Source: Nonomuraea basaltis
GTDB lineage: Bacteria; Actinomycetota; Actinomycetes; Streptosporangiales; Streptosporangiaceae
DNA length: 64,000 nucleotides
Assembly (NCBI RefSeq): GCF_005893125.1
Contig: NZ_VCJS01000023.1
Location: 37,400-101,399, forward strand
Direction of reading: 5' to 3'
The notes under the pieces are model-generated. The model worked only from the letters and a program-made list of their open reading frames with translations. It did no database searches and was not told where the DNA came from. A program made the translations under genes and the position numbers. Below are positions 19,042 to 27,486 of this stretch, in pieces (the stretch's first letter is position 1; each line of letters begins with the position of its first letter).

Positions 19042-20076
19042 ATGACCACGAAGATGCGCAGCGAGATCGCCGAGCAGCCGGCCGCGCTGCGGGCCACATT
19101 GGACTCCCTGCTCCCTAGGATCGGCGAGGTGAGGGCGGTGGGCGAGCGGGCTCGCCAACTGCTGTTCATCGCGCGTGGCACCTCCGACAACGCAGCAGTG
19201 TACGGCCGTTACCTGGTCGAATCGCACGCGGGACGGCTGTCCGCGCTGGCCGCACCGTCGATCGCGACCACGTACAAGCGCAAACTGGACCTGGACGGCG
19301 TCCTGGCCGTCGCGATCTCGCAGTCGGGGCGGACGGAAGAGATCGTCGAGACGCTGAGCTGGGCGAAGGACTGCGGGGCCAGCACCGTCGGCATCACCAA
19401 CGGAGGCCTCGGCAGCCCGCTCGCCCAGGTCGCCGACGTGGCGCTGTGCACGGTCGCGGGGGAGGAGAAAGCCGTCCCGGCGACCAAGACGTACACGACG
19501 CAGCTCGCCGCGCTGGCGGTGCTCGCGCTGGGGCTGGGCGCCGACGTGGACGTGGCCGAGCTGCGGCGGGTGCCCGAGGCGGTGGAGAAGCTGATCGCCG
19601 AGCCCGGGGACGTGGAGGCCGTGGTCGAGGGGCTGCTCGACAAGCCGGGCGTGGTCGTGTCGGGGCGCGGGCTGGCGTTCTCGACGGCCCTGGAGACCGC
19701 GCTCAAGCTCAAGGAGGCCTGCTACCTGCACGCCATGGGCCTGTCGTACGCAGACCTGCTGCACGGCCCCATCGCGGTGGTCGACGCCGACACCCCGGCG
19801 CTGCTGGTCGCCGCCGAGAACAGCCCGACGCTGTCCGGTACGGTCGCGCTGGCCGAGCGGGTGGTTGCAGCGGGAGCGGCGGCGTACACGATCGGGGGCG
19901 GGGACGCGCTCGCGCGGGCGGGCACGGCCGCGCTCAACGGCCCCGACCTGCCCGAATGGGTGGCGCCCATGGGGCTGATCGTGCCGGGGCAGCTGCTGAC
20001 CGAGGCGCTGGCCCGCCGGCTCGGCATCGACCCCGACGCGCCGCGCGGGTTGAACAAGGTCACCCAGACCGACTGA
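19042..20076 (+). CDS. SIS-domain sugar-phosphate isomerase/deaminase (NagB-II/GlmS C-terminal type)
   Basis: The 344-residue protein carries two sugar-isomerase (SIS) domains like the C-terminal half of GlmS, with LLFIARGTSDNAAVYGRYL, ISQSGRTEEIVETL and ETALKLKEACYLHAMGL. The glutaminase half is missing, so it most likely acts as a glucosamine-6-phosphate deaminase (NagB-II) or related amino-sugar-phosphate enzyme feeding GlcNAc-6-P into glycolysis after deacetylation. The ATG at 19042 follows a GAGGG site. It is the first gene of the rightward PTS run and diverges from dasR. Exact substrate is inference. Confidence 0.85.
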   Translation: MTTKMRSEIAEQPAALRATLDSLLPRIGEVRAVGERARQLLFIARGTSDNAAVYGRYLVESHAGRLSALAAPSIATTYKRKLDLDGVLAVAISQSGRTEEIVETLSWAKDCGASTVGITNGGLGSPLAQVADVALCTVAGEEKAVPATKTYTTQLAALAVLALGLGADVDVAELRRVPEAVEKLIAEPGDVEAVVEGLLDKPGVVVSGRGLAFSTALETALKLKEACYLHAMGLSYADLLHGPIAVVDADTPALLVAAENSPTLSGTVALAERVVAAGAAAYTIGGGDALARAGTAALNGPDLPEWVAPMGLIVPGQLLTEALARRLGIDPDAPRGLNKVTQTD

Positions 20077-20108
20077 ATTAGCCTGGGCACGAGAGCTAGG
20101 GAGGCCGG

Positions 20109-20345
20109 ATGGCGGCGGATGTGAACGCGATCATCGCCGGGCTCGGCGGCGCGGACAACATCATCGATATCGAGCCCTGCATCACCCGGTTGCGTACGGA
20201 GGTGCACGACGCGTCCAAGGTCGACCAGGCCGCGCTCAAGGCGGCGGGTGCGCATGGCGTGATGGCCGCGGGGAACGTGGTCCAGGTCGTCGTCGGGCCG
20301 GAGGCGGACACGATCGCCAGCGACATCGAGGACATCATCGGCTAA
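20109..20345 (+). CDS. ptsB: PTS EIIB subunit, glucose/GlcNAc type
   Basis: This 78-residue cytoplasmic phosphocarrier passes phosphate from EIIA (crr) to sugar entering through EIIC. The active cysteine is C24 in the family motif IEPCITRLR. It is a stand-alone domain, matching the two EIIC proteins that lack EIIB. In Streptomyces the equivalent is called nagF. It lies 32 bases after the SIS gene and 10 bases before crr, within one rightward operon. Confidence 0.95.
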   Translation: MAADVNAIIAGLGGADNIIDIEPCITRLRTEVHDASKVDQAALKAAGAHGVMAAGNVVQVVVGPEADTIASDIEDIIG

Positions 20346-20355
20346 GGGCGAGACC

Positions 20356-20802
20356 ATGACGACTGTTCTCGCCCCGGTTGAGGGGGTGGCAGTGGGGTTG
20401 GCCGCCGTGCCCGATCCGGTGTTCTCCGCGGGCATGGTGGGGCCGGGAACGGCGATCGACCCGCTGCGAGGGCCGGGGAAGGCCGTGGCCCCCATCGCGG
20501 GAAAAATCATGAAACTGCATCCGCATGCGTACGTCATCGTGGGGGACGACGGCAAGGGCGTGCTGGTGCACCTGGGGATCGACACGATCCAGCTCAAGGG
20601 GAAGGGGTTCCAGCTGCTGGCGGCGGAGGGTGACCGGGTGAGCGCCGGCCAGCCGGTCGTGGCGTGGGACCCGGCGGCGATCGAGGCGGGCGGCCGCTCG
20701 CCGGTCTGCCCGGTGGTCGCGCTCGACGCCCTCTCGGCGGCGGTGACCCGGGTCGCCGAGGGGACGGTGCACGTGGGGGACGAGCTCTTCCGATGGGAGT
20801 AG
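20356..20802 (+). CDS. crr: PTS EIIA, glucose type (Crr)
   Basis: This 148-residue EIIA-Glc-type phosphocarrier accepts phosphate from HPr on H72 (VLVHLGIDT) and gives it to EIIB. The supporting histidine H57 in HPHAYVIV and the GTAIDP and VAPIAGKI segments are present. In other bacteria EIIA also signals sugar status; whether it does here is unknown. It lies 10 bases after the EIIB gene. A 117-base gap with a dre-like site separates it from ptsH. Confidence 0.95.
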   Translation: MTTVLAPVEGVAVGLAAVPDPVFSAGMVGPGTAIDPLRGPGKAVAPIAGKIMKLHPHAYVIVGDDGKGVLVHLGIDTIQLKGKGFQLLAAEGDRVSAGQPVVAWDPAAIEAGGRSPVCPVVALDALSAAVTRVAEGTVHVGDELFRWE

Positions 20803-20887
20803 GGGCCGCCGCTTCGGCTGGGACGGGCGGAAGGCGACACAATAGGCACGGCCCGCCGATCCGGCAGGCGTCGGACACGCGCGTCCA

Positions 20888-20903
20888 GGTGGTCTGGACC
20901 GGC
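20888..20903. promoter_or_regulatory. dre-like DasR operator upstream of ptsH
   Basis: GGTGGTCTGGACCGGC matches the 16-base dre consensus (AGTGGTCTAGACCACT) at 11 positions, with the core TGGTCTxGACC intact. It lies 16 bases before the ptsH ATG, suggesting that DasR represses ptsHI as it does in Streptomyces. Confidence 0.6.
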
Positions 20904-20919
20904 ACAGAAGGAGGACTCG

Positions 20920-21183
20920 ATGGGTGAGCGCAAGGTCACCGTGGCGGCGGAGGTGGGGCTGCACGCCCGGCCTGCGGCGACGTTCGTGCAACGGGCGATG
21001 AAGGCCCCGATTGACATCACCGTGGCGAAGATGTCCGGCGGAAAGCCCCCGGTCAACGCCAAGAGCATTCTGGGGATCCTGGCGCTGGACGTCAGGCAGG
21101 GCGAGACCGTGGTGATCAGGGCGGAGGGCGAGGGCGCCGAGGAGGTCCTCGACGAGCTGGCCGAGATCGCCGGTACGCCGTGA
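20920..21183 (+). CDS. ptsH: phosphocarrier protein HPr
   Basis: HPr relays phosphate from Enzyme I to EIIA. The 87-residue protein has the active H15 in GLHARPAA, and S49 in NAKSILGIL at the place of the Bacillus regulatory Ser-46; a bifunctional kinase is not known in this group, so regulation through S49 is uncertain. The ATG follows a GGAGG site. Its TGA overlaps the GTG of ptsI by four bases. Confidence 0.97.
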   Translation: MGERKVTVAAEVGLHARPAATFVQRAMKAPIDITVAKMSGGKPPVNAKSILGILALDVRQGETVVIRAEGEGAEEVLDELAEIAGTP

Positions 21184-22847
21184 ATCTGCGGGGGGTGGGG
21201 GTCAGCCCGGGCATCGGGCACGGCCCCGCGTACGTGCTGACCGTCTCCGTGCCCGAACCCCCCGAGGGCGCAACGTACACAGGTGAGGCGGACGAGGAGA
21301 AGGAGCGCGCGATGGCCGCGCTCACCCGGGTCGCGGGCGAGCTGGAGGCTCGCGGCAACCAGGCGGGCGGCGAGGCCGAGGAGATACTCAAGGCCCAGGC
21401 GCTGATGGCCGAGGACCCCGGTCTGGTCGTGAAGGTGCGGACCCTGATCGATCGGGGCCTGGCCGCCCCGAGGGCGGTCTTTGAGGCTTTCATAAAATAT
21501 CGGGACGTGCTGGCCGGGTCCGGGGGCTACCTGGGCGAGCGGGCCGCCGATCTGGACGACATCAGGAACCGCGTGATCGCGCTGCTCTACGGGGTGGCCA
21601 TGCCAGGGCTACCGGCCGCGGCGGCGGAGCCGTACGTGCTGGTCGCCAGGGATCTCGCGCCCGCCGACACGGCGCTGCTGTCCCGGGCGCAGGTGGCCGC
21701 GTTCGTCACCGAGGAGGGCGGGCCGACCAGCCACACCGCGATCGTGGCCAGGGCGATGGGCGTGCCCGCCGTCGTGGCCTGTCCGGGCGCGACCGGCATC
21801 CCGCCCGGCGTCCGGGTGATGGCCGACGGCACCTCCGGCGACGTACGCGTGGAGCCGGCCGAGTCCGACGTCGCCGAAGCGGTCGGCGCGGACACGGCCA
21901 GGCAGGCCGCGATCGCCTCTGCGCGGGGCCCGGGCCGGACCGCCGACGGGCACCCTGTTCCGCTGCTCGCGAACGTCGGCGGGCCTTCAGAGCTGGACGC
22001 GGCCGTGGCCGCGGAGGCCGAGGGGATCGGGCTCTACCGGACCGAGTTCCTCTTCCTCGACCGGGCCGAGCCGCCGTCTGTGGAGGATCAGGCGCGGGCC
22101 TACCGGGCGGCGGTGGCGGCGTTCCCTGGCGGCAAGGTGGTCGTGCGGACGCTGGACGGGGGCGCGGACAAGCCGCTGGCGTTCCTGCCCACCCCCGCCG
22201 AGCCGAACCCGGCGCTGGGGGAGCGTGGTCTGCGCAGGTTCAGGCGGTTCCCCGCGGTGATGGAGGAGCAGCTCAGCGCGCTCGCGGCGGTCGGCTCCGA
22301 GGATCTCCAGGTGATGGCGCCGATGGTGGCCACGGCCGAGGAGGCGGGCTGGTTCGCGAGGGAGTGCCGGGCCAGGGGCCTGCCGAGCGTCGGCGTGATG
22401 ATCGAGATCCCGTCGGCCGCGCTGCGTGCCCGGGACCTGCTGGTGCCGGTGGACTTCGTCTCGATCGGGACCAACGACCTCGCCCAATACGCCTTCGCCG
22501 CCGACCGCCAGCTCGGCGTCGTCAGCGCGCTGCAGGATCCGTGGCAGCCCGCGCTGCTCGACCTGGTCGCCATGGCCGCGAGCGCCGCGTCGGAGGCCGG
22601 CAAGCCGTGCGGGATCTGCGGCGAGTCGGCCGCCGACCCGGCCCTGGCCTGCGTGCTGGTGGGGCTCGGGGCCTCGACGCTGTCGATGGGGGCGGGCGCG
22701 CTGCCCGCCGTACGCGCCGGGCTGGCCGCGCACACGCTGGCGCAGTGCCGGATGGCGGCCGACGCGGCGCGGGCACGGACCACGGCGGCCGAGGCCCGCG
22801 CGGCGGCCCGCGTGCACCTGCCCGGACTCGGGAGGCTGGGGCTGTAA
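21180..22847 (+). CDS. ptsI: PTS Enzyme I (phosphoenolpyruvate-protein phosphotransferase)
   Basis: Enzyme I takes phosphate from phosphoenolpyruvate and gives it to HPr. The 555-residue protein has the N-terminal HPr-binding domain (starting GVGVSPGIGHGPAYV), the active histidine H185 in GGPTSHTAIVARAMGVPAVV, a PEP-binding barrel with TEFLFLDR and SIGTNDLAQYAFAADR, and the late CGICGESAADP segment with the conserved cysteine. The GTG start overlaps ptsH. It completes the general PTS next to its GlcNAc-specific parts. Confidence 0.96.
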   Translation: MNLRGVGVSPGIGHGPAYVLTVSVPEPPEGATYTGEADEEKERAMAALTRVAGELEARGNQAGGEAEEILKAQALMAEDPGLVVKVRTLIDRGLAAPRAVFEAFIKYRDVLAGSGGYLGERAADLDDIRNRVIALLYGVAMPGLPAAAAEPYVLVARDLAPADTALLSRAQVAAFVTEEGGPTSHTAIVARAMGVPAVVACPGATGIPPGVRVMADGTSGDVRVEPAESDVAEAVGADTARQAAIASARGPGRTADGHPVPLLANVGGPSELDAAVAAEAEGIGLYRTEFLFLDRAEPPSVEDQARAYRAAVAAFPGGKVVVRTLDGGADKPLAFLPTPAEPNPALGERGLRRFRRFPAVMEEQLSALAAVGSEDLQVMAPMVATAEEAGWFARECRARGLPSVGVMIEIPSAALRARDLLVPVDFVSIGTNDLAQYAFAADRQLGVVSALQDPWQPALLDLVAMAASAASEAGKPCGICGESAADPALACVLVGLGASTLSMGAGALPAVRAGLAAHTLAQCRMAADAARARTTAAEARAAARVHLPGLGRLGL

Positions 22848-22885
22848 GGGTGGTTTCGAGTCGTCGCATGGATACCTTTGGATGC

Positions 22886-24181
22886 ATGCTTCGACGGATC
22901 GGCACGGCAACTCTCCTCGTCATCGCTCTGGCCGCGTGCGGCGGTGGCGGCGGCCCGGCGGGCGCGACCCCGACCGGGGGCAAGGCCGCGCCGCCCGCGC
23001 AGACCACGGCGCCCCCGCAGAGTCCGCCCCAGGCGCAGCCGCAGCCGGGGCCGGTCGAGCGCGTGCTGTCGAAGATGAGCGTCGAGGAGAAGGTCGGCCA
23101 GCTGTTCATGCCCGTCCTCTACGGCACCTCGGCCGGCACGGTCTCTGGCGAGAACCAGGCGAGATACTCCGCCCAGACCCCGGCCAAGGTGATCGCCAAA
23201 TACCACCTGGGCGGCGTGATCCTCTTCCCGCAGAACGTCAAGAGCGTCGGCCAGGTCGTCGGCCTGACCAACGGCCTGCAGCGGGCGTCGAAAGAGGTCC
23301 CGCTGCTGATCGGCACCGACCAGGAGAACGGCCTGGTGGCGCGGATGTCCGCGCTCATGACGGACTTCCCCGGCGCCTCCCGGATCGGTGCCACCAAGGA
23401 CCCGGACCTGTCGCGCGCCGTGGCCAAGGCGACCGGCGAGGAGCTGCGCGCGCTGGGCGTGAACCTGGACTTCGCCCCGGTCGCCGACGTGAACGTGAAC
23501 CCGCGTAATCCGATCATCGGCACGCGGGCGTTCGGCAAGGACCCGCAGCGGGTGGCCACGATGGTCGCGGCGGCGGTGAAGGGCTTCGCCGACGCCGAGG
23601 TGGCCGCCACCGCCAAGCACTTCCCCGGGCACGGTGACACCACCGTCGACAGCCACACCGGTCTGCCCGTGATCAAGCATACGAAGGCCCAGTGGGAGAA
23701 GATCGACGCGCCGCCGTTCAAGGCCGCGATCGACGCCGGGGTGGACGCCGTCATGAGCGCCCATATCGTCTTCCCCAAGCTCGACCCGTCGGGTGACCCG
23801 GCGACGCTGTCCAAGCCCATCCTGACCGGCCTGCTCCGGGGAAAGCTCGGCTTCAAAGGCGTGATCTCCACCGACGCGCTCAACATGGCCGGCGTGCGCC
23901 AGAAGTACAACGACGGCGAGATCGCCGTACGCGCCGTGCTGGCCGGGGCCGACCTGCTGCTCATGCCGAACGACCTGCCCAGGGCCTACCAGGCGGTGCT
24001 GGCGGCGGTGAAGTCGGGCCGGATCAGCAAGGAGCGCCTCGACCAGTCGGTCACCCGGCTGCTCACGCTCAAGCAGGCCAGGGGGCTGCTGACCAAGGCG
24101 CCCGTCGCGTCGGCGGAGGAGGCGGCCGGCGTGCTGCGCTCGGCCGAGCACCGCAAGCTGGCGGCCCGGGTGGCCCGCTAG
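22886..24181 (+). CDS. nagZ: glycoside hydrolase family 3 beta-N-acetylglucosaminidase lipoprotein (NagZ-like)
   Basis: The 431-residue exported enzyme removes N-acetylglucosamine from muropeptides or chito-oligomers. A lipoprotein signal ends in LAAC (C18), then a Gly/Pro/Gln linker to about residue 55. The GH3 barrel follows with the NagZ-specific loop KHFPGHGDTTVDSH (about 243-256) and the nucleophile in STDALNMAG (about residue 330). Two starts are possible: 22868 or 22886; the latter gives the cleaner signal peptide. It follows ptsI closely, so released GlcNAc would be taken up by the PTS encoded upstream. Its TAG overlaps the stop of the convergent a-subunit gene. Confidence 0.88.
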   Translation: MLRRIGTATLLVIALAACGGGGGPAGATPTGGKAAPPAQTTAPPQSPPQAQPQPGPVERVLSKMSVEEKVGQLFMPVLYGTSAGTVSGENQARYSAQTPAKVIAKYHLGGVILFPQNVKSVGQVVGLTNGLQRASKEVPLLIGTDQENGLVARMSALMTDFPGASRIGATKDPDLSRAVAKATGEELRALGVNLDFAPVADVNVNPRNPIIGTRAFGKDPQRVATMVAAAVKGFADAEVAATAKHFPGHGDTTVDSHTGLPVIKHTKAQWEKIDAPPFKAAIDAGVDAVMSAHIVFPKLDPSGDPATLSKPILTGLLRGKLGFKGVISTDALNMAGVRQKYNDGEIAVRAVLAGADLLLMPNDLPRAYQAVLAAVKSGRISKERLDQSVTRLLTLKQARGLLTKAPVASAEEAAGVLRSAEHRKLAARVAR

Positions 24182-25008
24182 TGCTCGCCGTGCAGGCCGC
24201 TGGCGATGAACATCGAGGCCAGCATGGCGAACAGGAACGCCTGCAGGAACTGGATGAGCATCTCCAGTGCCGTCATCACGATCGTCATCAGCACGCCGAT
24301 CACGCCCAGGCCCACGCCGAGCGGGGTGAGCCGCTCGAACAGGAACCAGAAGCCCACCGAGCTGAAGAACGCCACGATGATGTGGCCGGCGAACATGTTC
24401 GCGAACAGCCGGAGGAAGTGGGTGAACAGCGAGTTGATGAACACCTCGGCCAGGATCATCGGGGCGTAGAGCCCGTAGGCCCAGCCGGGCAGGCCCGGCA
24501 GGTGCACGATGCCCCGCAGGTAGCCGCGTACGCCGTGGTGCCGGACGCCGAGGTAGACCTTGATGCCGTACACGGTGACCGCCAGCACCAAAGGGAAGGC
24601 GATGTGCGCGGCGACGGGAAACTGGATGAGCGGGATGACGCCCATCAGGTTCCAGAGGAGGACGGTCAGGAAGATGGTGAGGAGCAGGCCCATCCATCGG
24701 TCGGCGTCCTTGCCGAGGCTGGGCCGGGCGATCTGGTCGCGTACGAAGTCGTAGGCGTACTCGCCGATGCTCTGCCAGCCCCGTGGCACGATCATCGGCT
24801 TGGCGAACGCGGCCCAGCACACGGCGATGATGACGGCCGAGCTGAGCAGGGCGATCAGCACCGGCTTGGTGAACCATTCAGGTCCGCCGGGGATGATCGG
24901 GGCGAACTGGAAGAGGTCGAGGCCCGGGGCTTGCCACTGGTCGGGGGAGGCGAACAGGCCGTTGGAGGTGTTCGGGCCGAGAGAGGTGATCAGGATCGTC
25001 GTCCGCAC
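24178..25008 (-). CDS. atpB: solitary F0F1 ATP synthase subunit a
   Basis: The 276-residue membrane protein is an ATP synthase a subunit, the stator part of the proton channel facing the c-ring. It has the essential arginine R200 in FLRLFANMFAGHI, WNLMGVIPL earlier, and the LQAFLFAMLASMFIASGLHGEH end. The GTG start has an AAGGG site at good spacing. None of the other atp genes, which normally follow atpB, occurs in the window; its neighbours are nagZ and an ABC exporter. It may be a second copy or a relocated gene. Confidence 0.88.
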   Translation of the reverse strand: MRTTILITSLGPNTSNGLFASPDQWQAPGLDLFQFAPIIPGGPEWFTKPVLIALLSSAVIIAVCWAAFAKPMIVPRGWQSIGEYAYDFVRDQIARPSLGKDADRWMGLLLTIFLTVLLWNLMGVIPLIQFPVAAHIAFPLVLAVTVYGIKVYLGVRHHGVRGYLRGIVHLPGLPGWAYGLYAPMILAEVFINSLFTHFLRLFANMFAGHIIVAFFSSVGFWFLFERLTPLGVGLGVIGVLMTIVMTALEMLIQFLQAFLFAMLASMFIASGLHGEH

Positions 25009-25108
25009 GGCGGTCCCTTCTGGGTAGCGTCTAACGCTGGAGAATCACCCTAGCGACCGATTGGGTAGGTCTTAATTGGTGGTATCCGTATGGTCCGGAT
25101 CTTCGGGG

Positions 25109-25918
25109 TCAGGCGTCGCGCCGCCGCAGCAGCAGCCCGCCCACCAGGAGCGCCGCGGCCGTCCACGCGGTGAGCACGCCGAGGCCCTCCCACGGGCTGA
25201 GAGGCAGGACGGCGGCGTCGGTGGTGGCCTGGACGGCCAGCCCGGCGTTCGCCGGGGAGATGGTCCAGAGGAAGCGCTGCGTGTCCTCGTCGGCGATCAT
25301 CCGGATGGCGACCGGGAACAGGTAGAGCAGGCCGAGCACCACGCCGGTGGCCGCCGCGGAGTCACGTACGGCGATGGCGATCCCTACGCTGAGCAGCGCG
25401 ATCAGCGCTAGATAGAGGACGGAGCCGACGGCCGCACGCAGCGTCGGACCGTCGGCCAGGGACAGCGGCGGGTAGCCATGCTCCGGGGTGAAGCCGCTGC
25501 CGGGCAGGAGCAGCCGCCCGGCCAGCACGGACCCGAGCACGGCCACCGTCCCCGCGACCAGGGTCAGGCCGGTGAGCAGGCCTGCCTTGGCGGCCAGCAT
25601 GGTGGTCCGGCGCGGCATCGCGGTGAGGCTGGTGCGGATCAGGCCGGTGCTGTACTCGCCGCAGACCGCCAGCACGGCCAGCAGGGCGACCATCGCCTGG
25701 CCCAGTTGCACGCCCATGAGGCCGAGCCGGGTGGCGTCGTGGCCGCAGCCCGCCGACGGGCAGCTCACGGCCGATGCCGCCACGGCGCTCAGTGCCACGG
25801 TCAGCACCACCGTCCCGGCCAGCAGCCAGCCTGGTCCCGCCACGGTACGCAGCTTCGTCCACTCGGCGTGCGTCTCGCGCCTCATCCGTGCTCCCGCGGC
25901 CGGCGATCCCGGTCTCAT
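25109..25918 (-). CDS. ABC-2 type transporter permease
   Basis: The 269-residue membrane protein has a short cytoplasmic start with AEWTKLRTV, which recurs in these ABC-2 subunits, then about six hydrophobic segments ending in LLLRRRDA. I chose the ATG at 25918 because it overlaps the upstream permease stop by four bases (ATGA); an internal ATG at 25885 would also give a complete permease. With the next two genes it forms a three-gene exporter. The cargo is unknown. Confidence 0.82.
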   Translation of the reverse strand: MRPGSPAAGARMRRETHAEWTKLRTVAGPGWLLAGTVVLTVALSAVAASAVSCPSAGCGHDATRLGLMGVQLGQAMVALLAVLAVCGEYSTGLIRTSLTAMPRRTTMLAAKAGLLTGLTLVAGTVAVLGSVLAGRLLLPGSGFTPEHGYPPLSLADGPTLRAAVGSVLYLALIALLSVGIAIAVRDSAAATGVVLGLLYLFPVAIRMIADEDTQRFLWTISPANAGLAVQATTDAAVLPLSPWEGLGVLTAWTAAALLVGGLLLRRRDA

Positions 25919-27486
25919 ACGTCGCTCCGGCGCAGTCGGTACGCGGCCAGGGCCAGGGTCAGCGCCGCGTACCCGCACAGGACGGCGAAGCCGGCCCACG
26001 GCGCGAGTGGGTAGTAGCCGGCCGCCGGCGCATAGTGGGCGGTCACCTGCGGATATTCGGGGATGCTCTGCTGGATCGCGAAGCCGGCGGCCGGCGTGAC
26101 CCGCAGCAGCCAGTCCGACACCGCCTCGGGCAGGAGGGACGCGGTCGCGAGCACGTACGGGACGAGGATCGCCACGATCGCCGCGATGACCGCCATGGCG
26201 CTGCGCCGGAACAGCGCGCCGAGCGCGAGGGCGAACACGGCGGACACGGCGAGCACACCCGCGACCCCGGCGATCACCCGCAGCTCGGTGAGCAGGTCCA
26301 CCGGCATGACGTGGATGCCGTTGCCCTGGAAGAGCCGCCGGCCGACCGGCAGGGTGACGGCGGCGGCGATCAGCGCGGAGACGAAGGTGACCAGGCCGAC
26401 CACGACGGCCTTGGCCACCAGCACCCGGCCGCGCCGTGGGCTGGCGAGCAGCGTGGTGCGGATCAGTTGCCGCCGGAACTCGGCGGTGACGAACAGCACC
26501 GCCACGACGATCACCGCGATCAGCGCGAACATCGCGCCGCTCAGCGTGCGCTCGACGCGGGCCTCGGCCGTGAGCGGCGCGATGTCCCCCACCCCGGTGA
26601 TCGTGTACGTGCCGCCGGACCGGACGAGCCCGCCCGGGTGGTGGGCCGAGCCGTCGGGCTCGTACGTGACCCCGATGTCGTCGCGGCTCCACGCGCCGCC
26701 GGTCCCCGCGCCCCGCACGCCGACCTCGTCCATGACGGCGGTGACCTCGGCGAAGCGGGACGCCGAGATGGACCCGCCCACCACGTTCCGGGAAATCCGC
26801 ACGTCGCCGGGGGAGGCGGCGAAGAGCCCGATGCGGACCTTGGCCGTCAGCCCTTCGAGGCGGGCCGTGCCGACCTCGCTCCACTGCCTGCCGTCGGCCG
26901 ACTCCTCACCCTTGATCGTGTCGCCCGCGCGGGTCAGCCGCAGCCAGCGCGGCGACTCCGGCGAGACGCGGCCGGGGCGGCCCGCCACGTCCTCGGTGAA
27001 GTTGTGCTGCATCCGCACGCCGTGCTCGGCGGTGACCATCACGGCCGCGTAGGCGGAGCCCTGCCGGGTGCTCTCTTTGATCATGACGCCGGCCTTCGCC
27101 CACGGGACGACATCGTTGGCGACGTTCCTGACTCCGGGGGTTTCGTCGGGCAGGCGGATCTGACCGGTCATGGAGCTCACCCGCACGGTGATGCTGCCGT
27201 CCCCGTCCAGTGGCTGGTGCGCGAAGTAGAAATCGTCCTCCACGGCCTGGCCGCCCGGCCCCGTAGGGGGAACGGGGCAGGGCACCTCGACCGGCCCATG
27301 GCTGCAGGAGGAACTGCTGGCCGTCGCGGACAGCAGGCCGAGCCCCACGACGAGCAGCGCCGCGACGGCCAGGCCGATGGTCCAGCCGCGTACCGTGCGG
27401 AACTTGGTCCACTCCGCGCGCAGGAGCTGCGCGAAGCCGTCGCGCCCGGCCCGCAGGTCCGAGCGGTAGGGGGTGACGGTGGTCAT
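25915..27486 (-). CDS. ABC-2 permease with large extracytoplasmic DUF1349-like domain
   Basis: The 523-residue protein begins like its neighbour with RAEWTKFRTVRGW and a membrane helix (about 36-54). A soluble outside region of about 260 residues (55-315) follows, with a beta-rich concanavalin/DUF1349-type fold signature (VPWAKAGVMI, SPRWLRLTRAGDTI, KVRIGLFAAS). The remaining membrane segments come after residue 316. Such an insert is unusual for a transporter permease and suggests binding of a ligand or glycan outside the membrane. It overlaps both neighbours by four bases. Confidence 0.8.
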   Translation of the reverse strand: MTTVTPYRSDLRAGRDGFAQLLRAEWTKFRTVRGWTIGLAVAALLVVGLGLLSATASSSSCSHGPVEVPCPVPPTGPGGQAVEDDFYFAHQPLDGDGSITVRVSSMTGQIRLPDETPGVRNVANDVVPWAKAGVMIKESTRQGSAYAAVMVTAEHGVRMQHNFTEDVAGRPGRVSPESPRWLRLTRAGDTIKGEESADGRQWSEVGTARLEGLTAKVRIGLFAASPGDVRISRNVVGGSISASRFAEVTAVMDEVGVRGAGTGGAWSRDDIGVTYEPDGSAHHPGGLVRSGGTYTITGVGDIAPLTAEARVERTLSGAMFALIAVIVVAVLFVTAEFRRQLIRTTLLASPRRGRVLVAKAVVVGLVTFVSALIAAAVTLPVGRRLFQGNGIHVMPVDLLTELRVIAGVAGVLAVSAVFALALGALFRRSAMAVIAAIVAILVPYVLATASLLPEAVSDWLLRVTPAAGFAIQQSIPEYPQVTAHYAPAAGYYPLAPWAGFAVLCGYAALTLALAAYRLRRSDV

